Assembly: GCF_000373925.1 (NCBI RefSeq)
Contig: NZ_KB892742.1
Coordinates: 57,175 to 121,174 of the forward strand
From: Actinopolymorpha alba DSM 45243
Lineage (GTDB): Bacteria; Actinomycetota; Actinomycetes; Propionibacteriales; Actinopolymorphaceae
Reading direction: 5' to 3'
DNA length: 64,000 nucleotides
Position 1 is the stretch's first letter; every line of letters starts with the position of its first letter. Positions 18,885-27,448 of this stretch are shown here, piece after piece. The notes beneath the pieces were generated by a model. It was given only the letters and a program-made list of their open reading frames with translations. It made no database searches and was not told the DNA's origin. A program made the position numbers and the translations under genes.

Positions 18885-21244
18885 CCGTCGGACTTGTCCT
18901 CGTCTCGCACGTCGCGGAACTCGCGGACGGTGTACGCGCCCTCGCGGCCCAGATGGCGCCGGACGTCGCGATCGTCGCCGCCGGAGGCGCCGACGACGGC
19001 GAGATCGGGACCAGCTTCGAGAAGGTGCTGGCGGGGGTCCTGGCCATCGACGACGGTGCCGGCGTCGCGGTGTTGTACGACCTCGGCAGCGCCCAGATGA
19101 CGGCCGAGCTCGTGCTGGAGACGCTCGATCCCGAGCAGGCGCAGCGGATCAGGATCGCCGACGCCCCGTTGGTCGAGGGGGCACTGGCCGCCGCGACCAC
19201 CGCTGCCGGCGGTGCCGATCTGACCGCCGTCGTCGCCGCCGCGGAAGGTGCCCTCGCGTCGGTGCCGGCACCTGTACCCGCTGAGCCATCTGGCGGGGGC
19301 CGGGTCACGGTGACCGCCGTCCTGCTTAACCCGGCTGGCCTGCACGCCCGCCCCGCCGCGCGGCTCGCGCAGCTGGTCAACGGCTTCGACGCGCGGGTCA
19401 TGGTCGGCCGGCCCGGCCACCCGGGCGTCAGCGCGGAGAGCGTCCTGGGGGTCGTCGCGCAGGGGATCCGGGTCCACGGCGAGGTCGAGATCACGGCGAC
19501 CGGCCCGGAGGCTCGGCCAGCGATCGACGCCGTACTCGAGCTCGTCCAGAAGGGCTTCGACGAACTCGATCAGCCGCCGGAAGAAGCGTGGGTTCCGCCC
19601 GCGGAGCTGGCCAGCACGACCTCTGAACCCGGCGTACTCCGTGGGTTCGCGGCAGCCCCAGGCATCGCCGTCGGGAGGGTACGCCGGCTGCGGCGGACCG
19701 AGCCAGCGCTCCCGGACCGCTCGGGTGTCGAACCAGCGGTCGAGCGGAGGCGTCTGGACACCGCGCTCGGTCAGGTCAGCAGGGAACTCGGGGCACAGGC
19801 CGCGGTCGGAGGGCCGGGTGCTGCGATCGCCGGTGCGCATCAAGCGATGCTGGACGACCCGGACCTGCGGCGGAGGGCGGAGGCGCGGATCGATGCCGGC
19901 TCCGCGGCGGAGGCCGCCTGGTGGCAGAGCGTCCAGGAGGCGCGGGAGCTGCTGGCCGGTGGGGAGGGTTACGTCGCAGAACGCGGCATCGACGTCGAGG
20001 ATGTCGGCCGGGCGGTCCTCGGAGCTCTCGGCGTGGACGTCCGGGCCGCGGTGCGACCAGAGGACCTACCGGACGCGGTGGTCGTCGCGGAAGAGCTGTT
20101 GCCGTCCGACGTGACGGCGTTGTTCGAAGCGGGCGTACGCGGGGTCGCGCTCGCCCGTGGTGGCCGGACCGCGCACGCGGCCATCATCGCTCGTGGGCTG
20201 GAACTCCCGCTGGTGGTGCGCCTTGGCCGGTCCGTTCTCGACGTCGACGAGGGGACCCACGTGATCCTGGACGCGGATGCGGGCGTACTCCAGATCGATC
20301 CGCCCGGCTCGGTGCGGTTCGCGGCGAAGCGGCATGCCCAGCAGCTCGCCGCCGAACGCGAGCGCGCCCGGGCGGCCGCCGCGGACACCGTGATCATCAC
20401 CGACAGTCGGCAGGTGCTGATCGCCGCGAACGTCGGAAGCCTGGCGGAGGCCCGCCGCGCCGTGTCGGTAGGCGCCGACGGCGTGGGTTTGCTGCGGACC
20501 GAGTTGCTGTACGTCGACCGGCCGAAGCTGCCGGGCGAGGAGGAGCAGGTCGCCGAGTTGAGCGCGATCCTGGACGTTCTCGGAGAGCGGCCGGTGACGA
20601 TCAGGACACTGGACGTGGGTGGCGACAAGCTCCTGCCTGGGTTACGGCTCGATCCGTGGCGGAACGGTCCGCTCGGTGAACGCGGGCTGCGGTACGCGTT
20701 GGCTCACCCGGAGGTGTTGCGTACCCAACTCCGGGCGATCCTGCGCGCGGCGCACGGGCGGCCCGGCGAAGTCTGGGTGATGGCGCCGATGGTGACGGTG
20801 GCCGCCGAGGCGCGGGAGTTCCGGACGGCGGTGGAGGCCGCCGCGGCTGAGCTGGAGCGGGAGAGCGTGCCGTACGCCCGGCCGGACCGGATCGGGGTCA
20901 TGGTCGAGGTACCCGCGGCCGCGCTGGCTGCCGACGAGATCTGTGCCGCCGTCGACTTCGTGAGCGTTGGGAGCAACGACCTGGCGCAGTACGTCATGGC
21001 CGCCGAACGCACCAACGACAGCGTGGCGCATCTCTACCAGCCCGACCATCCGGCTCTGTGGCGGGTGTTCGAGCTGCTCATGCGGGCAGCCAGGGAGGCG
21101 GGATGCGAGGTCGCGGTGTGCGGCGAGATCGCGGGCGACCCGTCAGCCGCCGTACGCCTGGTGGAGCTGGGCGCCGCCGAGCTGTCGATGACCCCCGCCT
21201 CCATCCCGGCTGTCAAGGCAGCCTTGCGTCAGGCGTCCCGCTAG
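18881..21244 (+). CDS. dhaM: DhaM fused to HPr and complete enzyme I
   Basis: 787 aa, three phosphorelay modules. Residues 1-125: EIIA-Man-type DhaM with phospho-His10 (LVSHVAELADG). Residues 140-230: HPr with phospho-His155 (AGLHARPAARLAQL). Residues about 252-787: enzyme I with His432 in RGGRTAHAAIIARG, GVGLLRTELLYVDR, DVGGDKLLPGLRLDP, EVPAAALAADEICAAVDFVSVGSNDLAQY and the catalytic Cys in AVCGEIAGDP. The C-terminal PEP-binding barrel is present, unlike the shortened EI piece of E. coli DhaM. The protein could therefore carry phosphate from PEP to DhaL unaided. It is co-translated with dhaL. Confidence 0.95.
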   Translation: MTVGLVLVSHVAELADGVRALAAQMAPDVAIVAAGGADDGEIGTSFEKVLAGVLAIDDGAGVAVLYDLGSAQMTAELVLETLDPEQAQRIRIADAPLVEGALAAATTAAGGADLTAVVAAAEGALASVPAPVPAEPSGGGRVTVTAVLLNPAGLHARPAARLAQLVNGFDARVMVGRPGHPGVSAESVLGVVAQGIRVHGEVEITATGPEARPAIDAVLELVQKGFDELDQPPEEAWVPPAELASTTSEPGVLRGFAAAPGIAVGRVRRLRRTEPALPDRSGVEPAVERRRLDTALGQVSRELGAQAAVGGPGAAIAGAHQAMLDDPDLRRRAEARIDAGSAAEAAWWQSVQEARELLAGGEGYVAERGIDVEDVGRAVLGALGVDVRAAVRPEDLPDAVVVAEELLPSDVTALFEAGVRGVALARGGRTAHAAIIARGLELPLVVRLGRSVLDVDEGTHVILDADAGVLQIDPPGSVRFAAKRHAQQLAAERERARAAAADTVIITDSRQVLIAANVGSLAEARRAVSVGADGVGLLRTELLYVDRPKLPGEEEQVAELSAILDVLGERPVTIRTLDVGGDKLLPGLRLDPWRNGPLGERGLRYALAHPEVLRTQLRAILRAAHGRPGEVWVMAPMVTVAAEAREFRTAVEAAAAELERESVPYARPDRIGVMVEVPAAALAADEICAAVDFVSVGSNDLAQYVMAAERTNDSVAHLYQPDHPALWRVFELLMRAAREAGCEVAVCGEIAGDPSAAVRLVELGAAELSMTPASIPAVKAALRQASR

Positions 21245-21247
21245 CCG

Positions 21248-22594
21248 CTAGCCGTTGTAGGGCGGGGGAGGTCCGGCCGCCGAGCCCGCCGTCTGGAGTG
21301 CCTGCGGGTGCCGCATCGTCTGCGCCCGGGTGAACCGCACGGTGTCCACCAGTTCGGTGTGCCACTGGCCGGTGTCCGGTGAAGATGCGCCACGGGCCAG
21401 CCGGTCGTTGAGGAACGCGAGTTCGGTGACCGCGGCGTGGTAGGCCGAGAGTGCCTTCGCGGCGTCCGGTCCCCACTGCCGTTTGACCGCGCTCCGCCAG
21501 CCGCGCCGGCCGGGCAGGCTCGCCAGCAGGCGTACCTCCTCGGGCGCGATGAGGCCGTACGCGACGAACGACGGCAGCTGCGTGGCCACGATCCGCTGCT
21601 CGCGCCGCCGCTGCCAGACGACGACCAGCGCCATGGCGACGAAGAGCGGCACCATCACCAGCAGGTAGACGATGAAGAAGCCGGTGCCGCCGAGCAGGGC
21701 GGCCGAGCCGTTCCAGAGCCCGTGCAGGAAAACCGCCCCCAGGTAGCCGGCCACGGGAAGGAGGAACCTCGCCGGGCTCTTGCTGCGGACCATCGCGCCG
21801 ACCGCCAGCCCGGTCATCGAGGTGAAGAGCGGATGGGCGAACGGCGAGAGCACGCAGCGCAGGCCGAAGAGCACGATGCCGCCGTGCAGGCCACCCTCGG
21901 AGATCGCGGTGCCCAGATAAAGGATGTTCTCGGTGAAGGCGAAGCCGATGCCGACGATTCCCGCGTAGACGATGCCGTCGACGATCCCGTCAAGCTCCCG
22001 TCGCCGGATCGCGAGCAGCACCAGAAGGAACGCTCCCTTGAACGCCTCCTCGACGAAGGGCGCTGTCACCACCGTGCCGAGCAGGTCGCCGACGTGGGTG
22101 CCGACCACCGCGGTCCAGGCATGGTTGAGCACCAGACTGCCGACCGCTGCGGCCAGTGTCGCGACCCCGGCGCCCCACAGGAACGCCATGAGCAGAAGCC
22201 GGCCGGGCTCGGGTTCCCAACGATCGATCCACAGGAAGACCGCGACGACCGGCACAACCGGGACGAACGCGAAGAACGTCGCGAGCACGGCGGGGGCCGG
22301 CCCGGCGCCGAGCACGGTGAGCCCGAACAGCGGGAGGATCAGGGCGGCCATGAGTACGAGGACGCCGACGGGGACGAGTACGCGGCGGCGGTGGCGGGCG
22401 GCCCACGGCTGGTGCGGCGCTGGCGGGACGGCGCCTGGGGGGTACGCCGCCGGCTGTCCCGCTGGGCCGGGCTGTCCCGCTGGGCCGGGTTGTCCCGCCC
22501 AGCCCGGCTGGCCAGTCCAGCTCGGCTGGCCCGGCTGACCGTGCGGTGGCCCGGATGGGCCGCCGGGGGCGGGCGGCGGCGGAAACGCACTCAT
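21248..22594 (-). CDS. PrsW-family intramembrane metalloprotease
   Basis: 448 aa from MSAFPPPPAPGG; the frame extends 58 codons upstream without a plausible N-terminus. Residues 1-80 are Pro/Gly/Gln-rich and cytoplasmic, with repeated GQPG and AGQPGPAGQP units. Eight or so TMs follow, carrying the PrsW motifs: FVEEAFKGAF (Glu-Glu), AHPLFTSMTGLAVG (His) and FLHGLWNGSA (His). A cytoplasmic C-domain of about 120 residues ends the protein. PrsW proteases cleave membrane proteins such as anti-sigma factors. The target here is unknown. It is convergent with dhaM with only 3 bases between stops. Confidence 0.9.
   Translation of the reverse strand: MSAFPPPPAPGGPSGPPHGQPGQPSWTGQPGWAGQPGPAGQPGPAGQPAAYPPGAVPPAPHQPWAARHRRRVLVPVGVLVLMAALILPLFGLTVLGAGPAPAVLATFFAFVPVVPVVAVFLWIDRWEPEPGRLLLMAFLWGAGVATLAAAVGSLVLNHAWTAVVGTHVGDLLGTVVTAPFVEEAFKGAFLLVLLAIRRRELDGIVDGIVYAGIVGIGFAFTENILYLGTAISEGGLHGGIVLFGLRCVLSPFAHPLFTSMTGLAVGAMVRSKSPARFLLPVAGYLGAVFLHGLWNGSAALLGGTGFFIVYLLVMVPLFVAMALVVVWQRRREQRIVATQLPSFVAYGLIAPEEVRLLASLPGRRGWRSAVKRQWGPDAAKALSAYHAAVTELAFLNDRLARGASSPDTGQWHTELVDTVRFTRAQTMRHPQALQTAGSAAGPPPPYNG
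22453..22506. repeat. 18-bp tandem repeat in the PrsW gene
   Basis: GCTGTCCCGCTGGGCCGG occurs twice in tandem (22453-22470, 22471-22488) and is followed by a diverged third unit. On the coding strand it produces the repeated six-residue GQPGPA-type motif in the disordered N-terminus. Confidence 0.8.
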
Positions 22595-22691
22595 GCGGAG
22601 ACAGCCTAGGAGGTCCCGCTGACAGGGCCGATCCGGACCTGGAGCCGTCGCGAAGATCCGCGAAGCACGACGCCCGGCATAGCTGCTGGCT

Positions 22692-23114
22692 TCACTTGCC
22701 GACCTCTGGTCCGTACCACTGTAGAGACTGTCCAGTGACGGCCGCGATGCACTCGAAGTCACGGTCACGGTGCAGCAGTGTCAGGCCCTGGAGTTCGGCC
22801 GTCGCCGCAACTACCAAGTCCACGACGCCAGCGCTCCGATGCTGCCCGCGCTTGGTGAGGACTTCCTGCACATGCCAGGCGCGGGTGTAGGCCCTGTCAT
22901 CAACAGGTATCCATCCGAACAGCAGTTGCAGGTCCTCGATACCTTGCGCACGATCCGCTGCGGAGCGGGCGCTGTAGAAGAACTCAAGCTCTGTGATCGG
23001 ACATGTCGCGATCAGCCCGGCCGCTGCGGCCTGGTCCCAGCCGAACTGCTCAGCATCACGACGCATGAATCGCGCGAGCGCACTTGTGTCGATCAGGAAC
23101 TGGGCCGCATTCAC
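22692..23114 (-). CDS. vapC: VapC-type PIN-domain ribonuclease toxin
   Basis: 140 aa. The acidic PIN site is complete: Asp9 (FLIDTSALARF), Glu42 (PITELEFFYSA), Asp99 (GVVDLVVAATAEL) and Asp117/Asp119 (HRDRDFECIA). VapC toxins cut structured RNA such as tRNA when not bound by the antitoxin. The start ATG overlaps the antitoxin stop by 4 bases, so the pair is co-translated. Confidence 0.93.
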   Translation of the reverse strand: MNAAQFLIDTSALARFMRRDAEQFGWDQAAAAGLIATCPITELEFFYSARSAADRAQGIEDLQLLFGWIPVDDRAYTRAWHVQEVLTKRGQHRSAGVVDLVVAATAELQGLTLLHRDRDFECIAAVTGQSLQWYGPEVGK

Positions 23115-23326
23115 CGACGGTAGTTTCTCTTGTCTTCGAAGATTTCCAGGTCGAAGGCGCCTTCAGCGGCCGCTGTTCGCAGCCGAGTGAGCGCCAAAGC
23201 GCGCCGCCGACCCGCTAGGACTTCGCGGAGAGCGGTGTTGACCGTCTCCTTCTTTGTGGTGGTCCCCAGTGCTTTGGCGACATCGGCGACGAGGTCGTCG
23301 TCCAGGTCGATTACCGTTCGAGTCAC
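23111..23326 (-). CDS. vapB: VapB-type antitoxin
   Basis: 71 aa. The N-terminus TRTVIDLDDDLVADVAKALGTTTKKETVNTAL is the ribbon-helix-helix pattern of VapB; the C-terminal part (EGAFDLEIFEDKRNYRR) is the toxin-neutralising tail. GGAGG precedes the start. It binds VapC and usually represses its own promoter; a candidate operator is at 23365-23378. Confidence 0.92.
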   Translation of the reverse strand: MTRTVIDLDDDLVADVAKALGTTTKKETVNTALREVLAGRRRALALTRLRTAAAEGAFDLEIFEDKRNYRR

Positions 23327-23364
23327 CGTATGCCTCCTGCGATATCAAGCGACGTGACGAATAT

Positions 23365-23378
23365 ACATCGCAAGATGT
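23365..23378. promoter_or_regulatory. candidate VapB operator
   Basis: Inverted repeat ACATC-GCAA-GATGT located 39 bases upstream of the vapB start in an AT-rich patch (TATACATCGC). Position and shape suit autoregulation by the VapBC complex; no other evidence. Confidence 0.4.
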
Positions 23379-23440
23379 CTTCGAGGATGGGGAGCGCAAG
23401 GCCGCGTGCAACGAACCAATATCTGGCGGTTTGGCGATGA

Positions 23441-24124
23441 TCAGATGATCGAGTGGATGTCGAGTGCGAGGAGCTCCCGGAACGCTCGGTCTCCGCTCGG
23501 CGTGATCCGGAGTGCCCGCCCAGAGCCGATGCGCTCCACCCACTGCCGTTCGAAGGCGGTCCGGCACAGCGCCGCTCCGGCGGCCCCGCCCAGGTGCGTA
23601 CGGCGTTCCGTCCAGTCCAGGCAGCTGCGGACCACCGGTCGCGACCTCCTCCGGGCGGGCAGGGAGACACCCAGGTCGGCGAACCATTCCAGGCCGCGTT
23701 CGCTGACCGAGAGTCCGTTGCGGTCGACGACGAGCCCGAGGTTCAGCAGAGCGTCGCTGACGACCACACCCAGGTGGCCCGCGAGGTGGTCGTAGCAGGT
23801 TCGGGCCCGCGCCTCGGCGCTCATCCTGGTCGACTCGCGCAGGGTCTGAGGGCTCGGTGTGGACGGAGAGAACGACGCCAGATCCTCGAGCAGGTCAGCC
23901 ACGGCCGGCCCGGCCAGCCGGACATAGCGGTGCCGGCCCTGGCGTACCTCTGTCAGGAGGCCACCGGCGGTCAGGCGGGACAGATGCTCACTCGCGGTGG
24001 ACTGCGAGACGCCCGCATGCCGGGCGAGTTCGCCCGCGGTCCAGGCGCGACCGTCGAGCAGGGCCAGGCAGAACGCGGCCCTGGTCTGGTCGGCGAGCAG
24101 CCCGGCGATCTGGACCAGCGACAT
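23441..24124 (-). CDS. ArsR-family winged-helix regulator with C-terminal extension
   Basis: 227 aa. Residues 1-75 form an ArsR-type winged helix (LLADQTRAAFCLALLDG, GELARHAGVSQSTASEHLSRLTAGGLLTEVRQGRHRYVRLA). The longer C-terminal part has a single CLD/CR-type pair (VRSCLDWTERRTHLGGAAGAALC), a pattern seen in the DUF of ArsR-like regulators that lack a classical metal site. It is divergent from the DinB/PEP-mutase pair with a palindrome between them, so it probably regulates them and itself. Confidence 0.88.
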   Translation of the reverse strand: MSLVQIAGLLADQTRAAFCLALLDGRAWTAGELARHAGVSQSTASEHLSRLTAGGLLTEVRQGRHRYVRLAGPAVADLLEDLASFSPSTPSPQTLRESTRMSAEARARTCYDHLAGHLGVVVSDALLNLGLVVDRNGLSVSERGLEWFADLGVSLPARRRSRPVVRSCLDWTERRTHLGGAAGAALCRTAFERQWVERIGSGRALRITPSGDRAFRELLALDIHSII

Positions 24125-24148
24125 GCCGCCATCATGCCGCCCACATAG

Positions 24149-24164
24149 TTCGGCGAGGGCCGAA
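24149..24164. promoter_or_regulatory. candidate ArsR operator
   Basis: Inverted repeat TTCGGC-GAGG-GCCGAA in the 64-base space between the divergent ArsR and DinB-like genes. A symmetric 6-4-6 site is right for a winged-helix dimer. Assignment is inferred from position. Confidence 0.4.
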
Positions 24165-24188
24165 GTGTTTCGTTCCTAGGGTGCCGGC

Positions 24189-24710
24189 ATGACGAACCCG
24201 CAGCCGAACGACGTCCAGACTGCCCGCGATGCCCCGACGACAGACGACCGTGACCCCGCCACGCTCGTCCCGACCATGGTCGACCACGTGCTGGCCCTCG
24301 CGGCGACCTGGACGAACTGGAACGGCGTACCAGCCCCGATCGAGGACCGGATCTACACCCCGCACAAGGCGATCCGCCGCGTCGCCGACCATCTTGTCGA
24401 TCACCTCGCCGAGCTCGAGGCGCGTCTCGTCGGGGAGCTTCCGCAGCCAGACCACTGGCACGCGTCGGCGATCACCACTGAGGCGGACCTCGCGCCGTTC
24501 ACGCAGGTTGATCTTGACGAGGCGCGCAGCCGGCTCACCCGACTCGCCCGGACCTGGACGAACCGCCTCAACGCCCTGACGCCCCAACAACTCGACCAGT
24601 CGCCCGGGCCGGGGTGGACGTTCCGCCAGCTCGCCTTCCACCTGTCGGGGTCGGTCTACTACGCGGACGCGATCGGCACCCTCGACGCCAGCGGGACGCG
24701 GACGCCATGA
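24189..24710 (+). CDS. DinB-superfamily-like protein
   Basis: 173 aa. Helical protein with the DinB/mycothiol-transferase-like layout: TMVDHVLALAATWTNWNG near the start, HKAIRRVADHLVDHLAELEARL in the middle and PGWTFRQLAFHLSGSVYYADAIG at the end. His residues at these three places could form the metal site of the superfamily. The stop overlaps the next gene by 4 bases. Substrate unknown; many relatives are thiol-dependent transferases. Confidence 0.72.
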   Translation: MTNPQPNDVQTARDAPTTDDRDPATLVPTMVDHVLALAATWTNWNGVPAPIEDRIYTPHKAIRRVADHLVDHLAELEARLVGELPQPDHWHASAITTEADLAPFTQVDLDEARSRLTRLARTWTNRLNALTPQQLDQSPGPGWTFRQLAFHLSGSVYYADAIGTLDASGTRTP

Positions 24711-25477
24711 CGAGGTTCTCTGCCCTGCACCGTGCGGGTGCTCCGCTGTTGCTCCCGAACGCCTGGGACCACGCGTCGGCAGCCGCCCTGGCCGCGCGGG
24801 GGTTCGAAGCGATCGGAACGACGAGCCTGGGAGTGGCCGCGGCGGTCGGCCTGCCCGACGGGGCAGCCGCGACGAGAGCCGAGACGCTCCTTCTCGCGCG
24901 CCGGCTCGGAAGGGGGCCGTTCCTTCTGTCCGTGGACGCCGAGGGCGGCTTCAGCGACGACCCGTCAGAGGTGGCGACCCTCGCCCGGAAACTCGCCGCC
25001 GCCGGCGCGGTGGGGATCAACCTGGAGGACGGCCGGCCCGACGGCAGGCTCGCTCCCGTGGACCTGCACACGGCGAAGATCGCAGCGGTGAAGGCAGCCG
25101 TTCCCGATCTCTTTGTCAACGCTCGTACCGACACGTACTGGCTGGGAGTCGGGACCGACGAGACCTGGCGGCGGCTCGACGCCTACCAGCGGGCTGGCGC
25201 CGATGGGGTGTTCGTCCCAGGTCTGTCCGACCCGGCAGGGATCGCGGCGCTGGTGAAGCGTCTCGACGTACCGCTGAACATCCTGTACACCCCCTCCGGC
25301 CCGAGCGTCGCCCACCTTGGTGAGCTGGGCGTCGCACGGGTCAGCCTGGGGTCGCTGCTGTTCCGCACTGCTCTCGGGGCGGTGGTGGAGGTTGCGGTGG
25401 GGATCCGCGCGGGCCGGCCGGTGGGCGAAGGAGCGCCGACGTACGCCGATGTGCAGAGCCTGGTGTCGCGTCCATGA
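24707..25477 (+). CDS. isocitrate lyase/phosphoenolpyruvate mutase family protein
   Basis: 256 aa, MTRFSALHRAGAPLLLPNAWDHASA, starting inside the previous stop (ATGA). The TIM-barrel family signatures are present: PNAWDHASAAALAARGFEAIGTTS, LSVDAEGGFSDDP, GINLEDGRPDG and VNARTDTYWLG. These correspond to the Mg/oxoacid site of PEP mutase and 2-methylisocitrate lyase-like enzymes. The catalytic Cys loop of true isocitrate lyases is not visible, so the reaction is unassigned. It probably belongs to the ArsR-controlled unit. Confidence 0.88.
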   Translation: MTRFSALHRAGAPLLLPNAWDHASAAALAARGFEAIGTTSLGVAAAVGLPDGAAATRAETLLLARRLGRGPFLLSVDAEGGFSDDPSEVATLARKLAAAGAVGINLEDGRPDGRLAPVDLHTAKIAAVKAAVPDLFVNARTDTYWLGVGTDETWRRLDAYQRAGADGVFVPGLSDPAGIAALVKRLDVPLNILYTPSGPSVAHLGELGVARVSLGSLLFRTALGAVVEVAVGIRAGRPVGEGAPTYADVQSLVSRP

Positions 25478-25641
25478 GGTGTTGAAGCGGTGCGGCTTTT
25501 CGAAGCACCTCCGTTACTTGGCCGCGAGCGGCGGACACGTGTCGGACATGACGGGTTTCTGTAGCGTGCGATCTCCAAGCCGCCACGGGGGTGTGTTCGG
25601 AGCTAACCCCGGGGCCGGTTCAAGCGAGCGGGAGGATCAAG

Positions 25642-25701
25642 GTGCGCGGGTTCGCTGTGTTCATACCGCCTGGGGCGGTGTCCTGGCCGTGCCTGGACTG
25701 A
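25642..25701 (+). promoter_or_regulatory. possible 19-codon leader peptide before the MFS gene
   Basis: A GTG preceded by GGAGGATCAAG opens a frame MRGFAVFIPPGAVSWPCLD ending in TGA at 25699-25701. The best start of the MFS gene (25689) lies inside this frame and has no ribosome site of its own. The layout would allow translational coupling or ribosome-stalling control of an efflux gene. No pairing alternatives were worked out, so this is tentative. Confidence 0.3.
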
Positions 25702-26978
25702 GCCCTGCCGCGCCGCGAGGCATCTGGTCAAACCGAGGCTTTCGGAGGTATTGGGCGGCCCAGGCGGTCTCGATGGCCGGCGACCACATCACGGCAATTG
25801 CTATCCCGGTCCTCGCCGTGACCGTGCTGCACGCGGGTGCGGAAGAAATGGGAGTTCTCACCGCGGCGGGCCAGTTACCGCTTCTGCTATTCGGACTGCT
25901 GGCCGGAGCCTGGGTGGATCGAGTACGTCGACGCCGACTCCTCATTGGCTGCGACCTGGCGCGGGCGGCCCTTATCGTGCTGATCCCCGTTATCTACATC
26001 GCCGACGCGTTGACGATGCCGCTGCTCATCAGCGTCGCGTTCGCCGCGGCAGCCCTGGGCGTCGCGTTCAACATGGCAGCCGTGGCGTTCCTACCCAGCC
26101 TTGTCGCACGTGACAATCTGATCGAGGCAAACACCCGGATCACTCAAACCCGCGCGGTCGGGCAGATCGCTGGCCCTGGTCTCGCGGGCGTTGTCGTTCA
26201 GACTCTCACGGCACCCATCGCGATCCTGCTCGACGCCGGCTCGTACGTTCTCTCCGCCGTCCTGCTACGCCGGACCGGACTCAACGACCCCAAGACAACG
26301 GAGCAGCACCATCCAAAGCTCGCAACCGCTGTCATCGAGGGTTTGAAGTACGTCTGGGCCAACGGCCTGTTACGCCCAAGCGCCGCCTGCGCGGCGACGT
26401 ACAACCTGTTCAACGCAGCGTTCGTCGCCCTACAGATTCTTTATCTGTCTCGACATCTTCAACTCAATGCGACAGAGATCGGCTTGGTCCTGGCAGCGAT
26501 CGGTCCGGGCGCACTCGTTGGTTCCGCACTCGCCATTACAGCGAGTCGGCGGCTCGGCATCGGCTTCACGATGATCGCCGGCCTTCTGATTACCAGCCTG
26601 GCCAATGTCGCTGTGCCACTTGCTGCTGGGCCGCACGTCCTCATGCTGGCCATGCTCATGGCCGCGATGTTCCTCAACGGATTTGGCCAACCGCTCTACA
26701 ACATCAACCAAGGCAGCCTTCGCCAAGCCATCGTGCCGCTGCCGATGCAAGGACGAGTCCAGGCCACTCTCGCAGTCCTCGCCAGCGGGGCGGCCCCACT
26801 CGGCGCCCTCGCCGGAGGTTTCCTCGGAGCCAGACTCGGCGAGCAGTCGGCGCTCCTCATCGCCGCCGCCGGAACCACCCTCGCCTGCGGATGGCTGATC
26901 TGCTCTCCCATTCGGACACAGAAAGAACTACCAAGCACCGAAACAACCACCGCCCCTGACCAGCCCACGGCAGCGTGA
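25689..26978 (+). CDS. MFS transporter, DHA3/macrolide-efflux-like
   Basis: 429 aa from GTG; an ATG at 25773 (MAGDHITAIAIPVLAV) is the fallback start. Twelve predicted TMs. The TM2-TM3 loop motif A variant is GLLAGAWVDRVRRRRLLIGCDLARA, and ANTRITQTRAVGQIAGPGLAGVVVQ is typical of DHA3 drug exporters. The C-tail is Thr/Glu-rich. Base and codon use are less GC-rich than the neighbours (for example CTTATCGTGCTGATCCCCGT), hinting at acquisition. The stop overlaps the GNAT gene by 4 bases, so export and acetylation may act together. Confidence 0.88.
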   Translation: MPGLSPAAPRGIWSNRGFRRYWAAQAVSMAGDHITAIAIPVLAVTVLHAGAEEMGVLTAAGQLPLLLFGLLAGAWVDRVRRRRLLIGCDLARAALIVLIPVIYIADALTMPLLISVAFAAAALGVAFNMAAVAFLPSLVARDNLIEANTRITQTRAVGQIAGPGLAGVVVQTLTAPIAILLDAGSYVLSAVLLRRTGLNDPKTTEQHHPKLATAVIEGLKYVWANGLLRPSAACAATYNLFNAAFVALQILYLSRHLQLNATEIGLVLAAIGPGALVGSALAITASRRLGIGFTMIAGLLITSLANVAVPLAAGPHVLMLAMLMAAMFLNGFGQPLYNINQGSLRQAIVPLPMQGRVQATLAVLASGAAPLGALAGGFLGARLGEQSALLIAAAGTTLACGWLICSPIRTQKELPSTETTTAPDQPTAA

Positions 26979-27427
26979 GGGCTACCCCGACCAGGTACGC
27001 TCGCGTGGTGTCGCTCGGTGGCGTTGAGTTCCGTGTGGCGGATAGTCAGGTTGCGCCCGAGATCGCCCTAGTGGCCTGCTGCTTCGGGTCTCCACTTCGT
27101 TTGGCGGATGGCCGGATGTCGAATACCGAGGCACATCTGAGCCTGGTTGCGGTCGCGCCCTCGTATTGGGGACTGGGATACGGCGCCGCGGTGCTGAGAT
27201 ATGCCGAGCAGTCACTCGCGGCCATCGGGTACAAGAGAGCGCGGCTACACGTGCTTCGGGACAACAGCAGAGCGCGAAAGCTGTATGAGCGTTGTGGCTG
27301 GACATTCCTCGGTGACGGTGAACCTCACGACGAAGGCCCGCAGGTGGTCTACGAAAAGCGATTGTGGTTGGGCCGGCCACGTGAAGTCGGGGACGATCAG
27401 CGACGTCGAAGGCATTCCTCTCGATGA
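26975..27427 (+). CDS. GNAT-family N-acetyltransferase
   Basis: 150 aa, GTG start overlapping the MFS stop. Motif A is VAVAPSYWGLGYGAAVLRYAEQ, where acetyl-CoA pyrophosphate binds, and motif B is LHVLRDNSRARKLYERCGWTFLG. Lower GC than the surroundings, like the MFS gene. Acceptor unknown. The last 20 residues (RPREVGDDQRRRRHSSR) look like readthrough into non-conserved sequence. Confidence 0.83.
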   Translation: MRATPTRYARVVSLGGVEFRVADSQVAPEIALVACCFGSPLRLADGRMSNTEAHLSLVAVAPSYWGLGYGAAVLRYAEQSLAAIGYKRARLHVLRDNSRARKLYERCGWTFLGDGEPHDEGPQVVYEKRLWLGRPREVGDDQRRRRHSSR

Positions 27428-27448
27428 GTTCTCGATGAGTGGGTTACG

